A stretch of DNA of 64,000 nt, taken from positions 4,670,001 to 4,734,000 of the forward strand of contig NZ_CP031834.1 of the NCBI RefSeq assembly GCF_003590645.1, given 5' to 3'. The notes beneath the pieces are model-generated. The model was not told the origin of the DNA and did not search any database. It saw only the letters and a list, made by a program, of their open reading frames with translations. This DNA is from Mesorhizobium sp. DCY119. Lineage in GTDB: Bacteria; Pseudomonadota; Alphaproteobacteria; Rhizobiales; Rhizobiaceae. This document shows positions 45,679 through 53,899 of the stretch, in pieces (within the stretch, counting starts at the first letter, position 1; each line of letters begins with the position of its first letter). The position numbers and the translations under genes are program-made.

Positions 45679-45791
45679 GCCGTCCGCTGCTGCCCATTCC
45701 CCAATTGCGCGTGGGCTTCGAGTGAACAGTAAATGCGGCGATTTAAGGAGGGATTAAGCGGCTTTCCCGGAAGTCCTTGAATAAGCAGCTT

Positions 45792-45816
45792 GTTGCGGCA
45801 TTGCGTCTGCCGCAAC
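45792..45816 (-). terminator. hairpin after the universal stress protein gene
   Basis: GTTGCGGCA and TGCCGCAAC pair perfectly over 9 bases around a 7-base loop, 29 bases after the uspA-type stop on the minus strand. The following U-run is weak. Confidence 0.5.
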
Positions 45817-45844
45817 CTGCTCGTCTGCCTGTGCTGCCAGTGGT

Positions 45845-46294
45845 TTATCGCACGACCAGAACCGGAACGGTGCTGTGAGTCAGAACCTCGGAGGTCTGGC
45901 TGCCAAGCAGCAGGCGGCCGATGCCGCGGCGGCCGTGTGACGCCATGACGATGAGGTCATTGCCGCGCTCCTTGGCGATCGCGACGATGGCGTCGGCCGG
46001 GGTGCTGTCGTCGACATGCAGGACTTCAGCCTTCACGCCTGCCTTATCGGCAGCAGCCTTGGCGGCTGAAAGAACTTTCTGGGCGAATTCCTTGCTGCCG
46101 TTCTTGTAGCTTTCCACATCGGCCGGGCTGCCGACCCAGCCGAATTCGCCGGCCATGCCGTAAACCGGAAAGGGTTCGGTCACGGTGATGATCGTGACCT
46201 TGCTGCCGAGACTTTTCGCCAGCGCGAGGCCATGCCCGAGACCCTTCTGCGCCAGTTCGGAACCATCGGTGGCGATGAGGATGTGCTTGTACAT
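45845..46294 (-). CDS. universal stress protein, UspA family
   Basis: A 149-residue protein with the fold start YKHILIATDGSELAQKGLGH and the ATP-binding end motif HGRRGIGRLLLGSQTSEVL, which keeps the glycine pattern of nucleotide-binding members. It is a cytoplasmic stress protein, possibly an ATP-dependent switch. ATG at 46294 preferred over upstream starts, because the family begins there. It lies between PBP1A and rnd on the same strand but with gaps. Confidence 0.9.
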   Translation of the reverse strand: MYKHILIATDGSELAQKGLGHGLALAKSLGSKVTIITVTEPFPVYGMAGEFGWVGSPADVESYKNGSKEFAQKVLSAAKAAADKAGVKAEVLHVDDSTPADAIVAIAKERGNDLIVMASHGRRGIGRLLLGSQTSEVLTHSTVPVLVVR

Positions 46295-46424
46295 TTCGGC
46301 GTCCCTTTCTGCTTCGGCATTGCTGAGATGACTCAACGAAAACAAGCCATCTTTGATCCTGTCAGTACCTACATGGGAACGGATGGAAGGCCGGTCATTA
46401 TGCCAAGCCGGGCTGGAAGCCGGT

Positions 46425-47042
46425 TCAGCTGTGGGCGAAAATATCGTCTTCGGGCCAGCCGAGAAGATCGAGCTTGGCCCGCGTCGGCAGGAATTTGAAG
46501 CAGGCATCCGCCTCGCTGGTACGGTTCTCGCGGGCAAGCCGGCCAACCAGAACATCACGCAGCCGGTGCAGATAGAGAACGTCCGAAGCTGCATATTCCA
46601 GCTGCTCGGGCGACAGTGTCTCCGCAGCCCAATCCGAAGATTGCTGCGCTTTCGACAGGCTGACGCCGAGCAGCTCGTTGCAAATGTCCTTCAACCCATG
46701 CCGGTCGGTATAGGTGCGGGTCAGGCGCGAGGCGATCTTGGTGCAGAATACCGGCTCGGGCATGACGCCGAACGCATGATAGAGGACGGCCAGGTCGAAG
46801 CGGCCGAAGTGGAACAGCTTCGTGATCTTGTCGTCACCCAGCAGCTTGACCAGATTGGGGGCCGTTTTCTGGCCCTGCGCGATCTGGATAACGTCGGCCG
46901 TACCGTCGCCCGGCGATATCTGCACGACGCAGAGCCGATCGCGATGCGGGTTCAGGCCAAGCGTCTCGGTGTCGATGGCGACGGCGTCGACATTGTAGTT
47001 CGAAAGGTCCGGCAGATCGTTCTTGTGAAAGCGGATGGTCAT
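46425..47042 (-). CDS. rnd: ribonuclease D, short form
   Basis: A 205-residue 3'-5' exoribonuclease of the DEDDy group, trimming tRNA ends. D24 and E26 sit in VAIDTETLGL, the third acid in FGRFDLAVL, and the Tyr-Asp pair in LEYAASDVLYLH. It lacks the HRDC domains of E. coli RNase D, as alphaproteobacterial forms do. The M20 peptidase gene lies 16 bases upstream, so they may share a transcript. Confidence 0.9.
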   Translation of the reverse strand: MTIRFHKNDLPDLSNYNVDAVAIDTETLGLNPHRDRLCVVQISPGDGTADVIQIAQGQKTAPNLVKLLGDDKITKLFHFGRFDLAVLYHAFGVMPEPVFCTKIASRLTRTYTDRHGLKDICNELLGVSLSKAQQSSDWAAETLSPEQLEYAASDVLYLHRLRDVLVGRLARENRTSEADACFKFLPTRAKLDLLGWPEDDIFAHS

Positions 47043-47058
47043 TGCGTTTGCCCCGGAA

Positions 47059-48438
47059 TTAGCGTGTCAGCGCGTCGAGAATGCGCGCCCAGGAGCGCTG
47101 CCCCTTGTGGAATGACGACAGGTCGTATTTTTCGTTCGGCGAGTGGATGCGGTCGTCGACCAGCGCGAAGCCGGCCAGCAGCGATTCCATGCCGAGGAAT
47201 GTCTGGAAATCACCGACGATCGGGATCGAGCCACCCATCGCAAGCATGACCGCAGGCTTCGGCCATTCGTCGGACAGCGCCTGCTTGGCCTTGATGAGAA
47301 ACGGCGAGTCATAGGAAAGCTGGATCGCAGGCGAGCCGCCATGCTCGTGGAACTCGACAGAACAATCGGCCGGAATACGAGCGCGCACGAAATCGCGGAA
47401 AGCGGCGCGTATCTTGACCGGGTCCTGCTTGTGGACGAGGCGGAACGACACCTTCGCGGAGGCCTCGGCGGCGATGACCGTCTTGAAACCCTTGCCAGTA
47501 TAGCCGCCATTGATGCCGTTGAATTCGGCGGTCGGACGCGCCCAGGTGAGTTCCAGCACCGAGCGTCCCTTTTCACCCGACGGAATGGACAGGCCGACCA
47601 CGCCGAGGAAATTTTCATCCGTTTCGCCAAGCGCTTCCCATGACTTCAGTATCTGCGACGGTGTCTCCTCGACGCCATCGTAGAAACCGGGGATGGTGAC
47701 GCGGCCGATGTCGTCATGCATGTCGGCCAGCACCCTGGCCAGGATGCGGACGGGATTTGCGGCAGCTCCGCCGAATTCGCCGGAATGCAAATCGCGGTCG
47801 GCGGCATGGATGGTAATCTCTTCACCCACCAGGCCGCGCAGGCCGACGCAGATGGCCGGCGTATCCCGGTCCCACATGCCGGTGTCGCAGACCATGGCGA
47901 AATCCGCCTTCAGCTCGGCAGCGTTGGCTTCGAGGAAGGGCTTCAGCGACGGCGAGCCGGATTCTTCCTCGCCTTCGAACAGGATCGTCACCTTGCAAGG
48001 CAGCTTGCCATGCACCTGCTTGTAGGCGCGGCAGGCTTCGACAAAGAGCATCAACTGGCCCTTGTCGTCCGAAGACCCACGCCCGGTGATGACCTTGCGG
48101 CCGGGTTCTATTTCTTTCAGCGCCGGATCGAACGGGTCATTTTCCCACAGGTTCAGCGGATCGACGGGCTGAACGTCGTAGTGACCGTAAAACAATACGT
48201 GAGGACCTTCCCCATCGTGATGCGCGACGACCATCGGGTGGCCGGGTGTGTCGCGAACGCTCGCCTCGAAGCCGATCGACTTCAGGTCTTCGACCAGCCA
48301 TTCCGCAGCCTTGCGGCAATCGGCCTTGAAGGCCGGATCAGTCGAGATCGACTTGATGCGCAGAAGCTCGAACAGGCGTTCGATACTCTGGTCGAGATTG
48401 GCGTCGAGTTTGTCGAGGACGGGTGTGAGAGCGGACAT
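47059..48438 (-). CDS. M20 family metallopeptidase (dipeptidase/carboxypeptidase)
   Basis: A 459-residue two-zinc peptidase. Metal ligands and catalytic acids are visible in LFYGHYDVQPVDP, GRGSSDDKGQLMLFVEA and LFEGEEESGSPSL; the lid domain has the M20 dimerisation block NGINGGYTGKGFKT. Members with this sequence (YgeY/CNDP2-like) cleave dipeptides or beta-alanyl peptides. ATG at 48438 selected; the open frame extends upstream to 48579 but would read through a strong hairpin. A predicted small RNA terminates 93 bases ahead of it. Confidence 0.9.
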   Translation of the reverse strand: MSALTPVLDKLDANLDQSIERLFELLRIKSISTDPAFKADCRKAAEWLVEDLKSIGFEASVRDTPGHPMVVAHHDGEGPHVLFYGHYDVQPVDPLNLWENDPFDPALKEIEPGRKVITGRGSSDDKGQLMLFVEACRAYKQVHGKLPCKVTILFEGEEESGSPSLKPFLEANAAELKADFAMVCDTGMWDRDTPAICVGLRGLVGEEITIHAADRDLHSGEFGGAAANPVRILARVLADMHDDIGRVTIPGFYDGVEETPSQILKSWEALGETDENFLGVVGLSIPSGEKGRSVLELTWARPTAEFNGINGGYTGKGFKTVIAAEASAKVSFRLVHKQDPVKIRAAFRDFVRARIPADCSVEFHEHGGSPAIQLSYDSPFLIKAKQALSDEWPKPAVMLAMGGSIPIVGDFQTFLGMESLLAGFALVDDRIHSPNEKYDLSSFHKGQRSWARILDALTR

Positions 48439-48530
48439 TGGGGAAGCCTTTCGAATCTGCGGCGCCACCCTAAAGCCCCGGCGAAAAAAGGAAACCCCGG
48501 CAATGTTGGACCAGACGCCGGGCGTGGCAC

Positions 48531-48675
48531 AAAAAAATGCCGCCGTGGCTGGAGGGGACCACGGCGGCGGTACTTTCAAAAGGGGGCGGCAGCCCGGAGA
48601 GGGGGATTAGGCTGCCGCTTGGTCCGGTCTAGGCGGGGGACGGGCCTTAATCCGGACTCGGCTATGATGCCGATG
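48531..48675 (-). ncRNA. predicted small RNA with anti-Shine-Dalgarno loops
   Basis: Read on the minus strand, two strong hairpins end in a U-run: GCGGCAGCC/GGCTGCCGC (48586-48618, 9-bp stem) and GCCGCCGTGG/CCACGGCGGC (48539-48568, 10-bp perfect stem), then A and seven U (48531-48537). Both loops are pyrimidine-rich: TAATCCCCCTCTCCG and TCCCCTCCAG, the latter holding CCUCC, complementary to Shine-Dalgarno sites. The build resembles alphaproteobacterial small RNAs with anti-SD loops (alpha-r14/'cuckoo' type). A leader of the downstream M20 gene ending in attenuation is the main alternative. A 35-codon frame starting near 48681 covers part of it. Confidence 0.55.
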
Positions 48676-48681
48676 AGTGTC

Positions 48682-48710
48682 ATTTGGATATGCGAACGTG
48701 GCGATTCAAG
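48682..48710 (-). promoter_or_regulatory. predicted promoter of the small RNA
   Basis: On the minus strand CTTGAA (48705-48710) and CCAAAT (48682-48687) are 17 bases apart. This matches the -35 of alphaproteobacterial housekeeping or RpoH promoters with a weaker -10, giving a start near 48675 and an RNA of about 145 bases. Confidence 0.4.
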
Positions 48711-48835
48711 GGCACGAAAATTACAGTTTTGTAACAAACGCGTGAGCGGCATTTCTGTCAGGTATCGGCAAGACAAGCCCGGCCCTTGCCTGTTTGCAAT
48801 GGACAGTTTCGGACCTCCGCGTTAGGGCTTACGCC

Positions 48836-51802
48836 ATGAAAAAAGGCGATCACCTCTTCCTTGTCGACGGCTCCGGCTACATCTTCCGCGCGTACCATGC
48901 GCTGCCCCCGCTGAACCGCAAGTCGGACGGGCTGCCGACGGGCGCGGTTCTCGGCTTCTGCAACATGGTCTGGAAGCTGATGCAGGATTCGCGAAATACC
49001 GATGTCGGCATCACGCCGACGCATTTCGCCGTCATCTTCGACTATTCCTCAAAGACCTTCCGCAACGACCTCTATCCCGAATACAAGGCCAATCGCTCCG
49101 CCCCGCCGGAAGATCTGATCCCGCAATTCGGGCTCATTCGCGAGGCAACGCGTGCCTTCGACCTGCCCTGTATCGAGATGGAAGGTTTTGAGGCCGACGA
49201 CCTGATTGCCACCTATGCGCGGCTGGCCCGCGAGGCCGGCGGCGACGCCACCATCATCTCGTCGGACAAGGACCTGATGCAGCTCGTCGGCCCGAGCGTC
49301 GGCATGTACGACCCGATGAAGGACCGCCAGATCGGCGTTCCCGAGGTCATCGAGAAATGGGGCGTGCCGCCGGAAAAGATGATCGACCTGCAGGCGCTGA
49401 CCGGCGATTCCGTCGACAATGTGCCGGGCGTGCCGGGCATCGGCCCGAAGACCGCCGCGCAGCTTCTGGAACAGTTCGGCGACCTCGACACGCTTCTGGC
49501 GCGTGCTTCCGAAATCAAGCAGGACAAGCGGCGCCAGTCGATTATCGACAACGCCGACAAGGCCCGCATCTCACGCGATCTGGTGACGTTGAAGATTGAC
49601 GTGCCGGTCAAGGAAGGGCTGGATGATTTTGTTCTCCAGCCGCCAAATGGACCAAGGCTGATCGGCTTCCTCAAGGCGATGGAATTCTCGACGCTGACCC
49701 GCCGTGTCGCCGAAGCGACCAGCACCGAGGCTGCGGAAGTGGATGCTACAGCACTCGTGATCGAGCGCGCCGACACAGCCCATGGACCGGATGTCGGATT
49801 TCCGTCCGCGCCTGCCACCAGACCGTCGGCGGCAGGGGCTTCCGGGGACGGCGGCGCAGAGCCTGCCGGAGGACCGAACGAGGCCAAGAAGGATGGCACC
49901 ACGCCGTCGTTGCTCTCGGCTCTTCGCGCCGAGGCTGCCGTTGCCGAGAAGATCAATACCGATGCCTATACCTGCATCCTCGATCTGCCGACATTGCAGG
50001 CCTGGGTTGCTGAGGCCAAAGAGGCCGGCCTCGTTGCCTTCGATACGGAGACGACCTCCCTAGACCCGATGCAGGCGGAGCTGATCGGCTTCTCGCTGGC
50101 GACGGCCCCGGGCCGGGCTGCCTATGTGCCGCTCGGCCACAAGAGCGGGCGCGGCGATCTGCTTGGCGGCGGGCTGCTGGAAGGGCAAATCCCCGTCCGC
50201 GATGCTCTTGCAGCACTCAAGCCGCTGCTGGAGGACAAGTCCGTCCTGAAGATCGCGCAGAATCTGAAATACGATCTCGTGGTGATGAACCGGCACGGGA
50301 TCGACGTCGTTTCCTATGACGACACCATGCTGATCTCCTACGTGCTCGACGCCGGCACGACTGGCGGCCACGGCATGGATGACCTGTCCGAAAAGTGGCT
50401 CGGCCACAAGACGCTGAAGTTCAAGGATATCGCAGGCTCCGGCAAGCGTTTCGTAGGCTTCGATCAAGCCGATCTCAAGCAGGCCACTGCCTATGCGGCC
50501 GAGGATGCCGATGTCACGCTGCGGCTCTGGCGGGTGCTGAAGCCACGCCTTGCCGCCAAGGGCCTTGCGTCCGTCTATGAGCGGCTGGAACGGCCGCTCG
50601 TGCCGGTGCTGGCCCAGATGGAGCAGCGTGGCATTTCCGTCGACCGCCAGATTCTGTCCCGGCTGTCGGGCGAACTGGCCCAGGGCGCCGGACGGCTGGA
50701 AGACGAGATTTTCCAGCTCGCCGGCAGCCGCTTCACCATCGGCTCGCCCAAGCAGCTCGGCGACATCTTGTTCGGCCGCATGGGACTACCGGGTGGCTCC
50801 AAGACCAAGACCGGCCAGTGGTCTACCTCGGCGCAGGTGCTGGAAGAACTGGCAGCCGAAGGCCACGAACTGCCGCGCAAGATCGTTGACTGGCGTCAGC
50901 TCACCAAGCTGAAGTCGACTTATACCGACGCCCTGCCCGGCTACATCCACCCCGAGACAAAGCGCGTTCATACGTCATACGCGCTGGCCGCCACGTCCAC
51001 CGGGCGGCTGTCGTCGTCGGAACCGAACCTGCAGAACATTCCTATCCGCACCGCGGAAGGCCGCAAGATCCGCACCGCCTTCATCGCCGACAAGGGCAAC
51101 AAGCTGGTCTCGGCCGACTACAGCCAGATCGAGCTGCGCGTGCTCGCCCACATGGCCGACATTCCGCAATTGCGGCAGGCCTTTGCCGACGGCATCGACA
51201 TTCATGCGATGACGGCTTCGGAAATGTTCAGCGTGCCGGTCGAAGGTATGCCCTCGGACGTGCGCCGCCGCGCCAAGGCGATCAATTTCGGCATCATCTA
51301 CGGCATTTCGGCCTTTGGCCTCGCCAACCAGCTTTCGATCCCGCGCGAAGAAGCCAGCGATTACATCAAGCGCTATTTCGAGCGCTTCCCCGGCATTCGG
51401 GATTACATGGACAGCACCAAGGCTTTTGCCCGCGAGAACGGCTATGTCGAGACGATCTTCGGCCGGCGCGCCCATTATCCGGAAATCCGCTCATCCAACC
51501 CGCAGCACCGCGCCTTCAACGAGCGCGCGGCAATCAACGCGCCGATCCAAGGATCGGCCGCCGACATCATCCGTCGCGCCATGGTGCGAATGGACGGGGC
51601 GCTGACGGAAGCCAAGCTTTCGGCACGCATGCTGTTGCAGGTGCATGACGAACTGATCTTCGAGACGCCCGAAGGCGAAGTCGAGGCGACGCTGCCGGTG
51701 GTGCGCTCGGTGATGGAAAATGCGGCCATGCCGGCGGTGTCGCTGAAGGTGCCGCTGCAGGTCGACGCGCGCGCTGCTCATAATTGGGACGAGGCGCACT
51801 AG
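48836..51802 (+). CDS. polA: DNA polymerase I
   Basis: A 988-residue repair and primer-processing polymerase. Residues 1-300 are the 5'-3' exonuclease (FLVDGSGYIFRAYHALPP, GFEADDLIATYA), about 400-590 the 3'-5' exonuclease with intact proofreading acids (FDTETTSLDP, and YAAEDADVTLRL), and 610-988 the polymerase: SADYSQIELRVLAH, RRAKAINFGIIYGIS and QVHDELIFE. An alanine/glycine-rich linker of about 50 residues (332-380) between the exonucleases is longer than in E. coli. ATG at 48836 is the usual MKKGDHLFLVDG start. Confidence 0.96.
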   Translation: MKKGDHLFLVDGSGYIFRAYHALPPLNRKSDGLPTGAVLGFCNMVWKLMQDSRNTDVGITPTHFAVIFDYSSKTFRNDLYPEYKANRSAPPEDLIPQFGLIREATRAFDLPCIEMEGFEADDLIATYARLAREAGGDATIISSDKDLMQLVGPSVGMYDPMKDRQIGVPEVIEKWGVPPEKMIDLQALTGDSVDNVPGVPGIGPKTAAQLLEQFGDLDTLLARASEIKQDKRRQSIIDNADKARISRDLVTLKIDVPVKEGLDDFVLQPPNGPRLIGFLKAMEFSTLTRRVAEATSTEAAEVDATALVIERADTAHGPDVGFPSAPATRPSAAGASGDGGAEPAGGPNEAKKDGTTPSLLSALRAEAAVAEKINTDAYTCILDLPTLQAWVAEAKEAGLVAFDTETTSLDPMQAELIGFSLATAPGRAAYVPLGHKSGRGDLLGGGLLEGQIPVRDALAALKPLLEDKSVLKIAQNLKYDLVVMNRHGIDVVSYDDTMLISYVLDAGTTGGHGMDDLSEKWLGHKTLKFKDIAGSGKRFVGFDQADLKQATAYAAEDADVTLRLWRVLKPRLAAKGLASVYERLERPLVPVLAQMEQRGISVDRQILSRLSGELAQGAGRLEDEIFQLAGSRFTIGSPKQLGDILFGRMGLPGGSKTKTGQWSTSAQVLEELAAEGHELPRKIVDWRQLTKLKSTYTDALPGYIHPETKRVHTSYALAATSTGRLSSSEPNLQNIPIRTAEGRKIRTAFIADKGNKLVSADYSQIELRVLAHMADIPQLRQAFADGIDIHAMTASEMFSVPVEGMPSDVRRRAKAINFGIIYGISAFGLANQLSIPREEASDYIKRYFERFPGIRDYMDSTKAFARENGYVETIFGRRAHYPEIRSSNPQHRAFNERAAINAPIQGSAADIIRRAMVRMDGALTEAKLSARMLLQVHDELIFETPEGEVEATLPVVRSVMENAAMPAVSLKVPLQVDARAAHNWDEAH

Positions 51803-51872
51803 GCCTCCGCCGACGCGCGGCTTTTTCCCTGCTGGTCTTGGTCACCGGGCCTTCGCTGGTCCCGACAAGAAA

Positions 51873-51901
51873 ATACCGGAGCGTCCGGGACGCTCCGGTA
51901 T
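51873..51901. terminator. bidirectional terminator between polA and the hydrolase gene
   Basis: ATACCGGAGCGTC and GACGCTCCGGTAT form a perfect 13-bp stem with a 3-base loop (CGG), between convergent genes and preceded by AAGAAA. It is one of the strongest hairpins in the window. Confidence 0.8.
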
Positions 51902-51918
51902 CATAACGCCCCCGTCCT

Positions 51919-52680
51919 TCACTTGGCGTTCGCTGCCTGCTCGATGAGGGCGGCGACGGCCTGCGGATTGGAAACGTAGACAGCGTGGCTGCCGGCCGTT
52001 TCCACGACAGTCGATCCGGCGCGTTCAGCCATCATGCGCTGGGCGGGCGGCGGGATCATGTGGTCGTCCGATGCAACGAGGTAGAAGCTCGGCTTGGTCT
52101 TCCAGGCAGGCTCGGTGACAGCGCCAGCCAGAGCTTCGACGCCCCAGGGAACCTGCGAATCGGCCATGAAAGCTGCGGTGGCTGCATCGACGTCGGCCGC
52201 GAAGGATTCTGCGAACTTGGCCTTGTCGAGGAACAGGAAGCCATCAACCGGCGGCAGGATCGGGGGCACGGGTGCGCCGGCAGGCGGATTGGCGATCAGG
52301 GACGACACGGACTCACCTTTGTCGGGTGCGAATGCTGCGATGTAGACGACGGCCTTCACCTTCTCGTCGGTGCCGGCTTCGCTGACGACGACACCGCCAT
52401 AGGAATGACCGACCAGGACAACGGGACCATCCTGCTGGGCAATCGTCCGCTTGGTGACGGCGACGTCATCGGCAAGCGAGGTGGTCGGGTTCTGGACGAT
52501 GCTGACATTGTAGCCGTTCTTCTTCAGGATGTTGTAGACGCCTTGCCAGCCGGAGCCATCGACGAAGCCGCCGTGGACAAGAACGATGTTCTTGGCGCCG
52601 ACAGGTGCGGCGTGAGCGGGGGTGAGTGCGGTTGCGGCGGCCATTGCGAGGGTGGCGGCGGCAATCAGGGTGTTGGTCAT
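51919..52680 (-). CDS. secreted alpha/beta hydrolase
   Basis: A 253-residue protein with a signal peptide (TLAMAAATALTPAHA-APV) and an alpha/beta-hydrolase fold: VLVHGGFVDGSGW (oxyanion loop), nucleophile serine in VGHSYGGVV, and the histidine in GSHAVYVSNP. It is a periplasmic esterase-like enzyme of the pyrethroid-hydrolase/salicylate-esterase group; its substrate is unknown. ATG at 52680 has GAGGAGAT before it. It is divergent from the MarR gene across a 153-base region full of palindromes, so it is very likely that regulator's target. Confidence 0.9.
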   Translation of the reverse strand: MTNTLIAAATLAMAAATALTPAHAAPVGAKNIVLVHGGFVDGSGWQGVYNILKKNGYNVSIVQNPTTSLADDVAVTKRTIAQQDGPVVLVGHSYGGVVVSEAGTDEKVKAVVYIAAFAPDKGESVSSLIANPPAGAPVPPILPPVDGFLFLDKAKFAESFAADVDAATAAFMADSQVPWGVEALAGAVTEPAWKTKPSFYLVASDDHMIPPPAQRMMAERAGSTVVETAGSHAVYVSNPQAVAALIEQAANAK

Positions 52681-52703
52681 TTGGGCATCTCCTCTTGGGT
52701 TAT

Positions 52704-52724
52704 TCGCGATAATCATTATCGCGA
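52704..52724. promoter_or_regulatory. MarR-family operator palindrome 1
   Basis: TCGCGATAAT, one central C, and ATTATCGCGA form a perfect 21-base palindrome 24 bases upstream of the hydrolase ATG. Directly after it, another TCGCGATAAT half-site follows (52720-52729), so binding in tandem is possible. Repression of the hydrolase by the divergent MarR protein is inferred. Confidence 0.75.
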
Positions 52725-52770
52725 TAATCATGTTGTACACCCCACCCTAGGCCTTGTAAAGCACTTTCTT

Positions 52771-52780
52771 TATCGCGATA
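52771..52780. promoter_or_regulatory. MarR-family operator palindrome 2
   Basis: TATCGCGATA is a perfect 10-base palindrome with the same ATCGCGAT core as operator 1, located 54 bases before the marR ATG. Sites near both starts suggest the regulator controls the hydrolase and itself. Confidence 0.65.
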
Positions 52781-52833
52781 TCATTTTTTGTGGTAAGGGT
52801 TATCCACCCTACCGAATCAAGGAGACTTCGACC

Positions 52834-53277
52834 ATGACCGACGCCCCGACATTGCCGCTCGACAGCCAGCTCTGTTTTTCGATCTATTCAGCGTCGATCG
52901 CCATCCACCGCGTCTACAAGCCGATGCTCGATGATCTCGGCGTTACCTATACGCAGTATATCGTGCTGAGCACGCTTTGGGAGAGGGACGGCCTGACCAT
53001 CTCGGCAATTGCCGACAGGCTGGCGCTCGAGCCAAGCACCATCACGCCCGCTGTGAAGCGACTGGAGAGCGCCGGGTTTGTGACACGCCAGCGCAGCACT
53101 ACTGATGAACGTCAGGTCCAGGTCCATCTGAGCCCGAAAGGCGCCGAGCTTCATGCAAAGACCGGCTGCCTGACGGAAACGCTGTTGCGCCGCTCCGGAT
53201 TCACCGTGTCGGAGATGATCGATCTCAATCGCAAGGTCCAGTTGCTGCGCGACGGTATGACCACTGCGGAGGTTTGA
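52834..53277 (+). CDS. MarR family regulator, OhrR-like
   Basis: A 147-residue winged-helix repressor. LDSQLCFSIYSASIAIHRVYKP places C14 where OhrR has its single peroxide-sensing cysteine, and the wHTH is LTISAIADRLALEPSTITPAVKRLESAGFV (split at residue 75). OhrR-type proteins react with organic hydroperoxides through that cysteine; a second cysteine (TGCLTE, near 112) could give an inter-subunit disulfide. Unlike typical OhrR, no ohr gene adjoins; the divergent gene is a hydrolase. ATG at 52834 follows AAGGAGA. Confidence 0.9.
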   Translation: MTDAPTLPLDSQLCFSIYSASIAIHRVYKPMLDDLGVTYTQYIVLSTLWERDGLTISAIADRLALEPSTITPAVKRLESAGFVTRQRSTTDERQVQVHLSPKGAELHAKTGCLTETLLRRSGFTVSEMIDLNRKVQLLRDGMTTAEV

Positions 53278-53299
53278 TTGCGCTACAGCAGCCGGAACC

Positions 53300-53704
53300 C
53301 TAAGCCGCGATCGCCGCGCATTTGGCGCAGGTGCCGCGAAACTCGATGACGGCCTTCTTGGCGGCAAAGCCAGTTGAGCCGACCCATTGGTCGAGCTGCT
53401 TGCCGACAACCTCGTCGGAAAATTCCGACACCTGTCCGCATTTGTCGCAGATGGCGAAGGCGATCATGCGGTGGCTGTGGTCGTGCGGCTCGGCGCAGGC
53501 GACAAAGGCGTTCATGCTTTCGAGCCGATGGACGAAGCCGGCATTCATCAAGCCATCGAGCGCACGATAGACCTGCAAGGGCGCGCGAAAACCCTGCTCG
53601 CGCAGGAGATCCAGCAAAGTGTAGGCGCTGAGCGGCCCGGTCGACGCCTCGAGTTTTTCGAGCACGCGCAACTGGTTCTTCGTCAGCGTATCCCTTGCCG
53701 CCAT
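53300..53704 (-). CDS. zur: zinc uptake regulator, Fur family
   Basis: A 134-residue regulator of the Fur family. The winged helix (LTKNQLRVLEKLEASTGPLSAYTLLDLLR in two parts) is followed by the zinc-binding region: HDHSHRMIAFAICDKCGQV, with cysteine pairs CDKC and CAKC that bind structural zinc. The HDHSHR pattern without Fur's iron-type spacing fits Zur. ATG at 53704 is preferred (GAAGG ahead) over an ATG at 53770. No znuABC genes are in the window. The stop lies 22 bases from the marR stop (convergent). Confidence 0.8.
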   Translation of the reverse strand: MAARDTLTKNQLRVLEKLEASTGPLSAYTLLDLLREQGFRAPLQVYRALDGLMNAGFVHRLESMNAFVACAEPHDHSHRMIAFAICDKCGQVSEFSDEVVGKQLDQWVGSTGFAAKKAVIEFRGTCAKCAAIAA

Positions 53705-53849
53705 GATGGTGCCTTCAATCCGTTTGCCTTGCCTGGTATCTTCGCCTGAAACGCCGGCAATGTCATTCATCAGACATCAAATAGCGATCGGCCACGGATT
53801 TTGCCACTGCTTCGGTGAGCAGGGCGACCGTGATGAACCCCACATCACG

Positions 53850-53876
53850 AAAAACGGCGGCGGGATCGCTCCCGCC
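53850..53876 (-). terminator. intrinsic terminator after the Gfo/Idh gene
   Basis: On the minus strand GGCGGGA/TCCCGCC (loop GCGA) extends with CGG/CCG beyond one mismatch to a stem of about 11 pairs, followed by GCCG and five U. It lies 24 bases after the stop of the 53900-55072 gene. Confidence 0.65.
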
Positions 53877-53899
53877 ACCGCCTGTTGGTCCGTGCTCAG

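Noticed and set aside
48520-48545. Possible sigma-54 promoter (TGGCAC at 48525-48530)
   Set aside because: The expected TTGC element does not follow at the right spacing; the bases are part of the terminator T-run region.
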